NCBI GenBank assembly: GCA_016699635.1
Contig: CP064983.1
Span: 2,232,001-2,296,000 of the forward strand
DNA length: 64,000 nucleotides
Direction: 5' to 3'
From: Bacteroidota bacterium
Lineage (GTDB): Bacteria; Bacteroidota; Bacteroidia; AKYH767-A; OLB10
Below the pieces are notes generated by a model. It was not told where the DNA came from, made no database searches, and was given only the letters and a program-made list of their open reading frames with translations. A program made the translations under genes and the position numbers. Below, one piece after another: positions 41,687 through 52,220 of this stretch. How positions within the stretch are numbered: the stretch's first letter is position 1; every line of letters starts with the position of its first letter.

Positions 41687-42793
41687 ATGTTTAATAAGTT
41701 TCATAACTCACTGAACACTCTTGCCGACCCATTGTGGATTGCAGGTCCATGCAGTGCCGAAGATGAGGAGCATCTGACTGAATTAGCTATCAGGCTAAAG
41801 ATTAGCGGTGCACATATTTTGCGTGCCGGTGCTTGGAAACCTCGCACCCGACCCGGTGCCTTTGAAGGCTTTGGCGCTCCTGCATTGAAATGGATCAGAG
41901 CAGCAGGAGATGTTTCCGGCCTACCGGTTATTACCGAAGTGGCAAGCGCCAAACATGTGGAGCAGGCACTTGCTGCCGGCATTGATATGTTTTGGATTGG
42001 CGCACGTACAACTGTAAATCCATTTTTAATTCAGGAAATTGCTGATGCTTTAAAAGGTGTAGATATTCCTGTGTTTGTAAAGAATCCCGTCAACCCTGAT
42101 GTAAAATTGTGGATGGGTGCCATCGAACGTTTTATGCAAAATGGAATTAGTAGAATTGCTTCTATTCATCGTGGTTTTTCTAGTTTCGAAAACAGTACAT
42201 ATAGAAATAAGCCCAATTGGGAATTAGCCATTGAACTCAGACGCTTGTTGCCCAACGTTCCCATTATTTGCGACCCAAGTCATATTAGCGGTGATGCTAA
42301 TATGGTGCCAACACTGACACAAATTGCATTCGATTTACAGTATGATGGTGTGATGGTAGAAGTGCATTTAAATCCTGTAAAGGCATTGAGTGATGCAATG
42401 CAGCAAATCACACCTGAAGATTTTAGTCGTTTAAGAAAGCAGATTATTGTAAGACAACCTACGGCAAAGGATCCTGTTGAACTAAGTAAGCTGCACGATT
42501 TACGCGATCTGATTGATGAATTGGATAGTGAAATCATTGAAAAGATAGCGGGTAGAATGGAAGTGGCACGAAAAATAGGGCAGTATAAGGATCAGAATAA
42601 TATGGCTATTCTGCAGTTAGATCGTTTTAAGGAAATTCTCAGAACAAGAACTGAAACAGGGTTACGAAACCAACTCACACCAGATTTTATTTTAAGATTA
42701 TATAGCCTGATACATGAAGAGTCAATTGCGCAACAGGATAAGCAGATGACAAAACCGGAACTCAGAGCCTCATCAAAAGCAGAAAAACATTAG
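41687..42793 (+). CDS. Bifunctional DAHP synthase / chorismate mutase
   Basis: About 368 residues. The N-terminal 260 residues are a KDO8P-synthase-like DAHP synthase (WIAGPCSAEDEE, LRAGAWKPRTRPGAFEGFG, VKNPVNPD, IASIHRGFS, CDPSHISG), which condenses PEP and erythrose-4-phosphate. The C-terminal 95 residues are an AroQ-type chorismate mutase (LSKLHDLRDLIDELDSEII, EVARKIGQYK), the fusion usual in Bacteroidota, where the mutase part can also mediate feedback control. The ATG at 41687 is preferred over an upstream GTG at 41666. It starts the aro cluster; aroB follows after 4 bp. Confidence 0.93.
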   Translation: MFNKFHNSLNTLADPLWIAGPCSAEDEEHLTELAIRLKISGAHILRAGAWKPRTRPGAFEGFGAPALKWIRAAGDVSGLPVITEVASAKHVEQALAAGIDMFWIGARTTVNPFLIQEIADALKGVDIPVFVKNPVNPDVKLWMGAIERFMQNGISRIASIHRGFSSFENSTYRNKPNWELAIELRRLLPNVPIICDPSHISGDANMVPTLTQIAFDLQYDGVMVEVHLNPVKALSDAMQQITPEDFSRLRKQIIVRQPTAKDPVELSKLHDLRDLIDELDSEIIEKIAGRMEVARKIGQYKDQNNMAILQLDRFKEILRTRTETGLRNQLTPDFILRLYSLIHEESIAQQDKQMTKPELRASSKAEKH

Positions 42794-42797
42794 ATGG

Positions 42798-43868
42798 GTG
42801 ATTAATTTTGCTGATAGTAGTTACGTCCTGACCCAAGGTAGAAAACAGGAGTTGATTGATTTTTTACAGGATTGTAATAATCAAAAGAGAAAAATATATG
42901 TGCTTTGTGATACGAATACTCAACAGCACTGTTTGCATTTGTTGCAGACATTGTTTCCGCAAACAAAATCTGCTTCTTTATATTGCATACAACAAGGAGA
43001 ATCTTTTAAAACAATTGAAACGGTAACGGGATTCTGGAAGTTTCTTTTACAACAACAGGCTGATAAGCATACTGTGATTATAAATCTGGGTGGAGGTGTA
43101 ATTACGGATTTAGGAGGCTTTGCGGCTTCTCTGTTTAAAAGAGGAGTTGATTTTATTCATGTTCCTACAACCTTGCTGGCAATGGTTGATGCTGCTATTG
43201 GAGGTAAGAATGGTGTAAATATTGATGGCTATAAAAATCAAAGTGGGAGTATTGTTTTGCCAAGATATGTTTATGTAGATACAGATTTTTTAGAGTCGCT
43301 TTCACAAGATGAAAAAGTCAATGGCTATGCAGAAATGATAAAACATGCACTTGTTGCCGATCAAGAATTTTATAAAGTACTTTCAGAGCAATGCAGTTTT
43401 GAAAAGTTACAAAGCATTGGAAAGGCTATTGCAATAAAACTAAGTATTGTTGCAATAGATCCATTTGAAAAGAAGGAACGTAAGTTGCTCAACTTTGGCC
43501 ACACTATAGCTCATGCAATAGAGTCGTTATATTATTCGCAACAACAAGATATTTCACATGGTAAGGCAGTTGCTGCCGGGATAATTGTTGAATCTTACAT
43601 CTCTAACAAAATGGGCTTTATTTCAGATGCTGAGCTAAAGCAAATCACTGACTTTATTCAATCACTGTTTAAGTTTGATGAAAAAGATATTGTTGTAGAA
43701 AAATTGTTGCCATTTATGATGGCTGATAAGAAAAACAAACAAGGGCAAATACGTTTCACATTGCTTGAGTCTATTGGTAAAGGTATTGTTGATATCGCTG
43801 TTCAGATTGCAATGATTGAAGAGGCATTGGTTTGGTTTTCTAAAAAGGATTCAGGTTATGGCGTATAG
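42798..43868 (+). CDS. aroB: 3-dehydroquinate synthase
   Basis: A 356-residue NAD- and zinc-dependent enzyme that turns DAHP into 3-dehydroquinate, step two of the shikimate pathway. Marks are GGGVITDLGGFAASLFKRG, HVPTTLLAMVDAAIGGK and the zinc ligands in EMIKHALV, NFGHTIAHAIES and HGKAVAAG. The start is GTG at 42798, since the nearby ATG at 42794 runs into a stop at once. It follows the DAHP synthase gene by 4 bp and its end overlaps aroA by 11 bp. Confidence 0.94.
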   Translation: MINFADSSYVLTQGRKQELIDFLQDCNNQKRKIYVLCDTNTQQHCLHLLQTLFPQTKSASLYCIQQGESFKTIETVTGFWKFLLQQQADKHTVIINLGGGVITDLGGFAASLFKRGVDFIHVPTTLLAMVDAAIGGKNGVNIDGYKNQSGSIVLPRYVYVDTDFLESLSQDEKVNGYAEMIKHALVADQEFYKVLSEQCSFEKLQSIGKAIAIKLSIVAIDPFEKKERKLLNFGHTIAHAIESLYYSQQQDISHGKAVAAGIIVESYISNKMGFISDAELKQITDFIQSLFKFDEKDIVVEKLLPFMMADKKNKQGQIRFTLLESIGKGIVDIAVQIAMIEEALVWFSKKDSGYGV

Positions 43869-45084
43869 AATTTCAAAAACTGACAGAAGTGTTGTAGGAG
43901 AAATTGTTGTTCCTGTTTCAAAGAGTGAAGCAGGGCGAGTTGCTATCATTAATGCTCTTAGAGGAATTAAACAGAATAGTGATTGTCATGCATCAGATAC
44001 AGTTAAGTTGCAAGAACTGCTTTTTTCAGAAGAACAGATATTAGATGCAGCAGATGGCGGAACTACAGCCCGGTTTCTTATGGCTTACTGTGTTGTTAAG
44101 AATAAAACCGCTGTAATTACAGGAAGTCCTCGACTTCGGCAACGCCCAATGAGTGATTCTGTTGATTTGCTCAGGCAGATAGGAGCAGAGATTTCTTATT
44201 TAGAAGAAGAAGGTTTTCTTCCGATCAGAGTTCGGGCGGCAAAACTGAACTTTCCTGAAGTAGTTCAGACATCAGCAGAGAAGTCTTCTCAGCACATCAG
44301 TGCCTTGATGATGATTGCTCCTTTGTTTGGTAAAGATTTTACTATTGAACTGAATGGCATTTCAAGTTCATTGCCATATATTGAACTTACTGCGTATTTG
44401 ATGCATCAGGCAGGCGTAAATGTGCTGATAACAGAGAATCGAATTCAGATAAATGGAAGATATAACAATAGCATACTTTCTGCCGGTGGTGACTGGAGCG
44501 CTGCCTCATATTTTTTTGAAACTGTTGCATTGGCTGATGATGCAGACATTACAATTAAAAATCTGAATATTCAGAGTAAGCAAGGTGATAAAATTATTGT
44601 CGAAATGATAAAGCCATTTGGCGTAGATACTTATGTTGAGAAGGATAAAATTATTCTAAGGAAACAAAAGAAAATGGTGCCTGATTATTTTACACAGAGT
44701 TTTTTACATTTTCCCGATATTGTATTAAGTATGGCAACTGTTTGTGGTGGACAAAATTGCAAAGCTGATTTACTACATCTACATAATTTAATTATTAAAG
44801 AATCTGACCGTGTTTCTGCCTTTCAAAGAGAGGCATATAAGTTAAACATCAAAACAGATTTCTGTGGTGGTTCAAAATTGAAAATCCTTGAAGAATCAAA
44901 CCTCAAACCTTCAAAGCGTATTTTAAAAACCTACAACGATCACCGGTTGGTAATGGCTTTTGCACCATTAGCATTAAAGACAGGTGAGCTTTTTCTAGAT
45001 GATATTTCCGGTGTCTCAAAATCGTTCCCAGATTATTTTGAGCAGATGAAATCTTTAGGATTTAATATAGAAGAAGTTTTTTGA
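43858..45084 (+). CDS. aroA: 3-phosphoshikimate 1-carboxyvinyltransferase (EPSP synthase)
   Basis: About 408 residues. It transfers enolpyruvyl from PEP to shikimate-3-phosphate. Marks are PVSKSEAGRVAI, DGGTTARFLMAY, GSPRLRQRPM, HISALMMIAP, GGDWSAASYFFE, ESDRVSAFQREA and YNDHRLVMAFAPLAL. The ATG at 43858 (MAYRISKTDR) lies inside the end of aroB, giving translational coupling; an in-frame ATG at 43816 is deeper in aroB and less likely. Its stop abuts the convergent lipoprotein gene at 45085. A shikimate kinase is not in the cluster. Confidence 0.94.
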   Translation: MAYRISKTDRSVVGEIVVPVSKSEAGRVAIINALRGIKQNSDCHASDTVKLQELLFSEEQILDAADGGTTARFLMAYCVVKNKTAVITGSPRLRQRPMSDSVDLLRQIGAEISYLEEEGFLPIRVRAAKLNFPEVVQTSAEKSSQHISALMMIAPLFGKDFTIELNGISSSLPYIELTAYLMHQAGVNVLITENRIQINGRYNNSILSAGGDWSAASYFFETVALADDADITIKNLNIQSKQGDKIIVEMIKPFGVDTYVEKDKIILRKQKKMVPDYFTQSFLHFPDIVLSMATVCGGQNCKADLLHLHNLIIKESDRVSAFQREAYKLNIKTDFCGGSKLKILEESNLKPSKRILKTYNDHRLVMAFAPLALKTGELFLDDISGVSKSFPDYFEQMKSLGFNIEEVF

Positions 45085-46572
45085 TTATTTCTTGTAAGCA
45101 ACGGAGTATGGATTTACACCCAACTCGCATTTATATCCCGGAACCAACTCAAGCGTGTTCATGTCTATCTGAGTTAAATTTCCATTACGTCCTGCGCATG
45201 CGCCACTATGATGTGGTGCTTCACCATTTGCATCAACATTTCTGTTTGCTACATAAACAACACCTTTGTCATCATCAACAGCAACACCATGTGGCTGCGT
45301 TCCTGTATGTATCTTTTTGATTAAAGTTAAATTATTGTAATCTATCACTGCAACAGAACCGCGTTTTCCATTAATGATATCCTCAGTACATGTAACAAAT
45401 AAATAGGGTTTCTTCAATGATAAAGAAAACTCCTGTGGTAAGGTGCCTACCGGAATATTTGCAAGCAATGTATGCGTGTTGGCATCAAAAACACGCACTT
45501 CATTGGTGGCATCGCATGAAATAAAATATTTTGAATAATCAGGAGAGAAAATTATTTCATGGCCGTTGAGTCCGCCTCCATAAGAATAAGTCTGAATATT
45601 ACTGAGCCATTGCGGAAAATCTGATGGGCTTCCGATAGTATCCACAACATAATAAGTGCTTCCATTTTGATTGGTGATATAAAGTTTATCTCCTGTGCTG
45701 TTAAAAGCCATACCATGCGGGTAGGCTAAATTTATGATAGGTAAGGAGGTGAATGATGTCATCGGAAAATTTTCAAGATTCAACACTGCAATCCTGCCTG
45801 ATGCACTCCAGTCAACACTATAAGCACGTTTACTGTCCGGTGAAATAACCAAGGTGCCCCACTGCCCGGGCATACCATTACTGAAATCAACCTGATCTAC
45901 AAAGCTGTCATCAGAAGTTCTGTAGCGTTGTATGATTCCTGAACTAAAAAAAGCAATCAGAAAATATTTTTCATCCGGTGTAAGTCTGATCATGTGTGGT
46001 GCTTCAGTGAAGCCTGCAATATTTCCTACATCAAACCATTTCATCAATAATCCTGATGATTCATCAAGAACTGCAACCTGATCGCAAGCCTGATTGGAGA
46101 TGTAAACTTTTTTTCTGTTGTCGTCTTGCGGAAAAATATCCTGACCACATGCATTTTTTGCTCCATTGATTATCCAGTTTTTTATGGTTGACACTTCGCT
46201 GTGAGAAAGTGATGTTTCATTGTATGGCATCTTTGGTTCATTTCCTGTAAATCCTAAATCAGAATAGATATTGCAGAAAGAAAATAATGTACTGTAATCT
46301 GCATTGCCCGGAATCACTACAGCACCTGCATCATTACCTTTAATCATAGAAGCCCAATTGGTGAGATTTAGTCCGCTTGCAGCAGAATTAGAAAGCGTGT
46401 TGTGGCATCCTGCTGTTGCACATTTGTTGCTGATGATGGCAGTAATTTCCGGTGGATATTGCGAGCAACTATCGGTTGGTGGTGCCACCTCATCCATTTT
46501 GTCCCATGTGCAAGATGTGAACGACAGCGAAAATGCCATCAGTGTTGTAAATAGAAAAAATCTCTTAGTCAT
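45085..46572 (-). CDS. Lipoprotein with PSCyt1-like heme domain and YVTN beta-propeller
   Basis: A 495-residue protein. The signal ends at LSFTSC21, a lipobox-like cysteine. Residues 38-145 resemble planctomycete-type cytochrome c, with the heme site CATAGCHN, which is CX4CH rather than CxxCH, and the typical end MPYNETSLSHSEVSTIKNWI. Residues 150-495 are a seven-bladed YVTN/lactonase-type propeller (VAVLDESSG, LYITNQNGS, VRVFDANTHTLLANIPVG, VAVIDYNNLTLIKKIHTG, VVYVANRN). It starts within the end of the upstream FG-GAP gene (8-bp overlap), so the two are coupled. The function is unknown; surface electron transfer or binding is inferred. Confidence 0.87.
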   Translation of the reverse strand: MTKRFFLFTTLMAFSLSFTSCTWDKMDEVAPPTDSCSQYPPEITAIISNKCATAGCHNTLSNSAASGLNLTNWASMIKGNDAGAVVIPGNADYSTLFSFCNIYSDLGFTGNEPKMPYNETSLSHSEVSTIKNWIINGAKNACGQDIFPQDDNRKKVYISNQACDQVAVLDESSGLLMKWFDVGNIAGFTEAPHMIRLTPDEKYFLIAFFSSGIIQRYRTSDDSFVDQVDFSNGMPGQWGTLVISPDSKRAYSVDWSASGRIAVLNLENFPMTSFTSLPIINLAYPHGMAFNSTGDKLYITNQNGSTYYVVDTIGSPSDFPQWLSNIQTYSYGGGLNGHEIIFSPDYSKYFISCDATNEVRVFDANTHTLLANIPVGTLPQEFSLSLKKPYLFVTCTEDIINGKRGSVAVIDYNNLTLIKKIHTGTQPHGVAVDDDKGVVYVANRNVDANGEAPHHSGACAGRNGNLTQIDMNTLELVPGYKCELGVNPYSVAYKK

Positions 46573-48825
46573 GACGGATGATTATTTTTTTTGTAATATT
46601 ATTGGATTGTGCAGCAATAGTTATTAAGTAAATGCCATTTGCAAATTTTTCTGTATTTAATAACGTGCTACGAGAAAAAGTGTTTTGTGAATGAATAATT
46701 CTTCCTGATAAATCAGTAAGGGTAATTTGTTTTTTCAAGCCATTGGCATCATCAGTATCAATTATCAGATGTGAGTTAGCAGGATTGGGATAAACATTAA
46801 CCTGATAATCTGACAAGACATTATTAATAGCAAGTGGACATCCCGGCAATGAATTTGAATAGAACGATAATCCACCTGCCTGATTGCCTACAATTATTTC
46901 AGGAGAGCTATCATTATTCAGGTCGGCCATTGCGGGTGCAGCACGAGGTGGTTCATGAATTAAGTATGCATTATTACTAATCAGATGAAAAGTGCTTCCT
47001 GCAGTTGTGTTGATGCTGTCGTATAAAAACAAATCTCCACTTTCTGAACCAACAAGAAGCTTTAAAGTTCCATTGTCAGAAAATAAATGTGGTACGCTGT
47101 AGCCATAAAATGTCTGTGCTGTGTTGGTAACATTGATGTTGCCGAATGTAGGTGTTATGAGAGTAAAAATTGGTGTATTAACGGTTCCGGTATTCTGGAA
47201 GTAACTTATCTTACCGAATAATTCGCCTGAAATTAAATCTAAGAGTCCATCATTGTTGATGTCATAAAGTTGTGGGGTACTGTTGCTACCTACATCTAAA
47301 TTCTGAAAATTAAATCCGCCTGTTGTTAAAGTATATTGAGGAATGTTTCCTGCGCCTGCTGTGTTGGTATAGTAATGAAAAGTGCCGTCTTCATTGCCAA
47401 GTAATAAATCGGCATCACCATCACCATCAAGGTCGCCAAAGGCAGGATAAATGTTTTTGTAATTATATTGCTGAAAAGAACCAAAGTTGTTTGACACCAG
47501 TGTAAACTCAGGACACTGTCCTGTGCAAGTATTTTATACCAGGATAATGCAGCTTCATCGTGTGCAGGTCCACTTTGTGTGATAAAATAACCTTTGTTGC
47601 CAATAACAATATCTGTTTTTCCATCAGCATCAACATCAAAAAATACAGGCATTGAAGCAGTGCCTACATCAATCATTTCATCTGTAAGAAATTTATTTTT
47701 CACATATTGAAAATCGGGAGAAGTATTGCTTCCTGCATTATGATAATACCAGTTGTTATTCAGATTTTCTGATTGCGACTCTGTGCAGGACGAAACAATC
47801 ATATCTGTTATGCCGTCATTATCTGCATCTAGCAAGTAGGCACTTGGAAATGTTACGTAATTTACCGGGCCGCCATTTGACGGAAATGATGTATCCTGCC
47901 AGTCAATACTGTCTGAAGCATTATTTGAAGCGCCATTATGCAGATAAAGTAAGTTGTCTCCTAATAAATCACCATTCAGCAAATCTGCATCACCATCACC
48001 ATCATCATCAAATGCAATCATACATGTTCCTGAATGACGATTGGATAAAACATCAGCATTACCACTTGTTAAAGGAATTCTTGGTAAACCAAGTATGGCA
48101 CTGTTGGCATTACTGCTTAGCGACATGTGTCCCCATTTTGAATTGACTTCAGACAAAACAAGTGTATCTGTTCTGTTGAATAATTCTTTTGCCATGTTTT
48201 CATGATACTCAATAAAGTTTGCCGAAATCTGAAATGTCAATACATCAAGGTCTCCATCGTTGTTGATGTCAAATAATACAGGTTGATTTACCGGTGCTAC
48301 ATAAAGACTTGTTGTAAAGCAATTGCCACCGGCATTCAGATAACAAGTTTGCAATCCTTGATATTGTAAACTAAATGTCAATATTCCTGTTGTGTTAGAG
48401 TCGTTGTGATATACATCAAAACCTGAAACTGAACGATTGTAAGTAAAAATATCTTCGCGACCATCGCCATCATAATCAACAAGAAGGCAAAAGTTTGTCA
48501 TGTTTTGCGGAAAAAGTTTTTCGTAAAAAGGATCATAGCGATAGTCAATATCCCCTGCACTGCCATAATTGATAAAAGTTCTTATCTTAAAAACACCGGG
48601 ATAGGTTGACTCCGATTGTTTTTCAAAGGCAAACAAATCTTTTTTGCCATCATTGTTCATGTCAATAGCCTGAAACATGGCAGAGTTAAAACCTCCTGCC
48701 CATGCATTGCGAAGCGGTTGACCATTTTTAATTACAATTGGCGATGTGTATTTTACGAAAGCCTGCGAAAATGCTGTTGTATTAATAAGCAGTAAAGAAA
48801 ATAGAAAAACACAAAAATTTCTCAT
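46565..48825 (-). CDS. FG-GAP/VCBS repeat protein with T9SS sorting tail, frameshifted
   Basis: About 753 residues. The ATG at 48823-48825 opens a signal peptide (MRNFCVFLFSLLLINTTAFS). The first frame ends at 47326 out of register; a base missing near 47512-47520 restores it as QDSVPEFTLVSNNFGSFQQ. Many FG-GAP propeller blades carry a calcium-binding D-x-(N/D)-x-D-G pattern (DMNNDGKKDLFAF, DDDGDGDADLLNGD, DLDGDGDADLLLG, DINNDGLLDLISG). The last 75 residues are a type A T9SS tail (VNVYPNPANSHLIIDTD). It is a paralogue of the next upstream gene and starts 1 bp after that gene's stop. Confidence 0.85.
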
Positions 48826-48826
48826 A

Positions 48827-51104
48827 TTAAAATTTAACAATCTTATGTGAACTGAAGTGATTGCTCTCAGTTACTTGAAGAACATAAATACCTTTAGTTA
48901 ATCCCTCAAGACTTATGTTATTAATATAACTTTGAAAAGAGCCTTCCATTACTACCTTGCCTGAAATATCGGATAGTTGATATTTGCCGTTATGCGGGTT
49001 GTTTTTATTCAACTCAAAAACAATATGATCTTTTGCAGGATTAGGATAGACTGTAATTTCTTTTTCAGGATGCAGGTTTTCTGCAATGCCTACCGGCAGG
49101 TTTTTTGAATAAATTGAAAGGCCACCTGCATAGCATCCAGTAATCACTTCGTCCATGCCGTCACCGTTAAGGTCGGCCATATCGAATGAAGTCTGATAAG
49201 GTTCGAATACTGAAAACATACTTGTTGAAACCTGATTAAATGTGCCGCCAAGGTTGCCATCAATGTTATCGTATTTTTGAATGTATCCGTTTTCATTTGA
49301 AACCAAAAGCTTCGACACACCGTTTTCTTTATAAAAATGTGGATAGCTGAATCCATAAAACGATTGTGCATTTCCAACAAATACATTGCCTACTTTATTG
49401 GTAACATAGGTAAATGTAGGATTGGTTGATGAGCCCGTATTCTGATAATAATAAATATACCCATATCGTTCACCGATGATAAGATCTAAGAGTCCATCAT
49501 TATTAATATCAGCTAAAAAAGGAAAGCTGTTTGTTCCTACATCAATGTTCTGAAAGTTAAAACCATTAGGCGCAAGAGTGAATGTTGCAGGTGTTGTACC
49601 ATTGTTCAAATAGTAGTGCAAAATACCATCTTTATCACCTAAAATCATATCATCATGACCATCACCGTTTAGGTCTCCAAATGTTGCATTTAATCCGGTT
49701 CTCCCTAATGAACGCAGGTTGTTGAAGTCGTCAGTCACAAATTCAAATTCAGGTAGTGCACCTGTAGTGATGTTATGATAATAAGATAATGCAGATTCAT
49801 AATGACCGCTTGCCGAATCTTGAGTAAAGTATCCGAAGTTGCCTATTATCAAATCTTTTTTTCCGTCATTGTCAACATCAAAAAAGCGTACGTATGCACC
49901 TGAACCTACGTCAATCATTTCATCAGTAAGAAAACGTTTTTTACAAACTGAAACTGATTGTTGGTGTTTGATCCAACATTTTATAGAACCATGAGTTTTG
50001 ATAATCTTCTGTCAGATATTCTGTACAACTAGAAACAATTAAATCTTTTGCACCATCATTAACGGCATGAAAATAAAAAGGCGCAGGGAATGTTTTATAA
50101 ACTGCAGGAACATTATACGATGGAAAAAGTGTGTCCTGCAGGTGAATGGAATCACTCACTCCCGGAATGCCGCTGTTTTCAAGATAAAGCAGGTTGTTGC
50201 CAAGAATATCACCATTTATCAAGTCAAGGTCACCATCACCATCCTGATCATATCCTATCATGCAGGAGCCATTGTGACGTGGTGTTTTTATCAGTGAATC
50301 GGGTAGTGGTGGCGGTGCCAGAAAGAAACAATTATTAAAATCAAGAATAGCTGTATTGGAAACGGCACTTAAACCTACTTGTGCATAACACTGTCGCACC
50401 TGCCGATAGACTAAAGTGTCGCAACGGTTATAAAGTTCTTTTGCATAATTTTCGTGATACTCAATTGTGCCACCAAGCAATGTGAAAGTTAAAACATCCA
50501 AATCACCATCACCATTTACATCATGCAAAACAGGAATGTTAACATTGCTCACGTACAAGTTAGCATAAGCACCACCTAAAAATAAACTATGAACAAGAGG
50601 GTATGTTAAACTGAAAGAAAGATTATTTCCGGGAGTAACATCATTATGATAAACTTCCATACCACCTGAGTAGGAGTAAGTAAAAATATCTTCATTACCA
50701 TCGCAATCATAGTCAACCAATATTACCCAGTCATGCAGATTTTGTGGAAAAAAACGCTCGTAAAATGGAGCATAGATATAATCAACCTGTCCTGCTGTTC
50801 CCTGATTGATAAAAGTTCTGATTTTATAGGAGCCCGGATAGGCTGCACCAAATTGTTTATCGAACATAAACAAATCCTTGATGCCATCATTGTTTAAATC
50901 AATGGTGCTGTAAAGTGGAGAGTTGATGCCACCTGACCAGGGATTTTTAAAAGCCTGACTATTGACAAACACCTTAGGCGAAGTGTACTTGCTGTAGTTC
51001 TGTGCATGAGTAGTATTGGCAGTTGCAAATACGATAAGGCAAAGCATGGCATGTCTTAAAACATGGCTGATGTTGTTGATTTTCATTTTCTGATATTGAG
51101 TCAT
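48827..51104 (-). CDS. FG-GAP/VCBS repeat protein with T9SS sorting tail, two frameshifts
   Basis: About 758 residues after joining 49941-51104 and 48827-49918. Two breaks, in T4 (49978-49983) and T6 (49937-49942), leave a short third-frame piece NVGSNTNNQFQFVKN between them, which fits the matching region of its downstream paralogue (NAGSNTSPDFQYVKNKF). The signal peptide ends at ATANTTHAQ; ATG at 51104 or 51086 could be used. FG-GAP blades (DLNNDGIKDLFMF, DQDGDGDLDLINGD, DLNGDGHDDMILG) lead to a T9SS tail (VYPNPAKDHIVFELN). First gene of a three-gene operon, divergent from yajQ. Confidence 0.85.
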
Positions 51105-51202
51105 GACCCTGAAAGGACATTCAAAAGTAGAAAAAAAATAGCGTCATAATCAGATTATTCACGAATTATTACAACTTTTGCATGAACATAAAATAGTCAG
51201 TC

Positions 51203-51695
51203 ATGCCATCATTTGATATCGTTAATGAAATAGACATTCAGAAATTAGACAATGCCATTAATGTGGCAAAGAAGGAAATTGTTAACCGCTACGATTTTCA
51301 TGGTTCTAAGACAGAAATTGATTTAGACAAGAAGGAAATGCAGTTAAAAATTGTTACTGAAGATCAGATGCGTATGGATGCTATTCGCGACATCATCATC
51401 AGCCGAAGCATGAAGCAAGGGGTTGACCCGAAATGTTTCGATTTTGGCAAAGAGCAGTATGCCTCCGGCAATATGGTTCGTAAAGATGTGAAAATAAAAA
51501 AAGGAATTGATAAGGAAACTGCCAAAACCCATTGTGAAATATATTAAAGAAACAGGGATGAAGGTGCAGGCATCTATCATGGATGAGCAGGTGCGCGTTA
51601 CAGGCAAAAAAATTGATGACTTGCAACAGGTTATTGCCGAAGTAAAAAACAAACCTGTGGAGTTGCCATTACAATATGTTAATTTCAGGTCGTGA
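51203..51695 (+). CDS. yajQ: YajQ family nucleotide-binding protein, frameshifted
   Basis: About 163 residues, the usual YajQ length. It opens MPSFDIVNEIDIQKLDNAIN and contains RYDFHGSKTEIDLD, both typical. The frame is lost in AAAACCC (51524-51530) after DKETAK and continues as IVKYIKETGMKVQASIMDEQ to the TGA at 51693-51695. YajQ proteins bind nucleotides, and cyclic di-GMP in some species, as regulators; the role here is not shown. It is divergent from the FG-GAP operon. Confidence 0.92.
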
Positions 51696-51754
51696 GCAAG
51701 TTGTTGATTGTATTAGATTGAAAAATTTTATTCTGAAAAACAAATCAAAGAATT

Positions 51755-52180
51755 ATGAAAAAGGTAACAGGTATTGGAGGTGTTTTTTTTAAGTGTAAAG
51801 ACCCTAATAAAATGCGTGAATGGTATAAGCAAAATCTTGGATTAAAAACCAATCCTTACGGAGCGGTTTTCGAGTGGTTTCAGGGAGCCGATAACTCTAA
51901 AAAAGGTTTTACAACATGGAGCCCGTTTGATGATAAAACAAAATATTTTGAACCTTCATCAAAGGAATTTATGATTAACTACAGAGTTGAAAACATTGAG
52001 GCACTTGTTGCCGGGTTACGTAACTCAGGAGTAAATGTTGTTGATGAAATAGAAACCTACGATTACGGTAAATTTGTTCACATACTGGATCCGGAAGGAA
52101 ATAAAATTGAACTATGGGAGCCCAATGATGTGGAGTATGAAAAGATGGGTAAGGAGATGAATAGTGAAACTACGAAGTGA
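51755..52180 (+). CDS. VOC (glyoxalase/bleomycin resistance) family protein
   Basis: A 141-residue protein with the beta-alpha-beta-beta-beta repeat of the vicinal oxygen chelate fold: VFFKCKDPNKMREWYKQNLG in the first half and IEALVAGLRNSGVNVV then FVHILDPEGNKIELWEP in the second. The final glutamate in IELWEP is a likely metal ligand. Substrate unknown. It follows yajQ by 59 bp and is convergent with the S24 repressor gene. Confidence 0.88.
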   Translation: MKKVTGIGGVFFKCKDPNKMREWYKQNLGLKTNPYGAVFEWFQGADNSKKGFTTWSPFDDKTKYFEPSSKEFMINYRVENIEALVAGLRNSGVNVVDEIETYDYGKFVHILDPEGNKIELWEPNDVEYEKMGKEMNSETTK

Positions 52181-52220
52181 TTTTTATTGGCTAAGCCGTT
52201 CTTTCCTCTCTCTCAAAAAA

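Noticed and set aside
47844..48146. Histidine-rich plus-strand open frames within the FG-GAP genes
   Set aside because: The His runs (HHHHHH) come from reading CATCACCATCACC, the complement of the GATGGTGATGGTG that encodes the D-G-D-G repeats.
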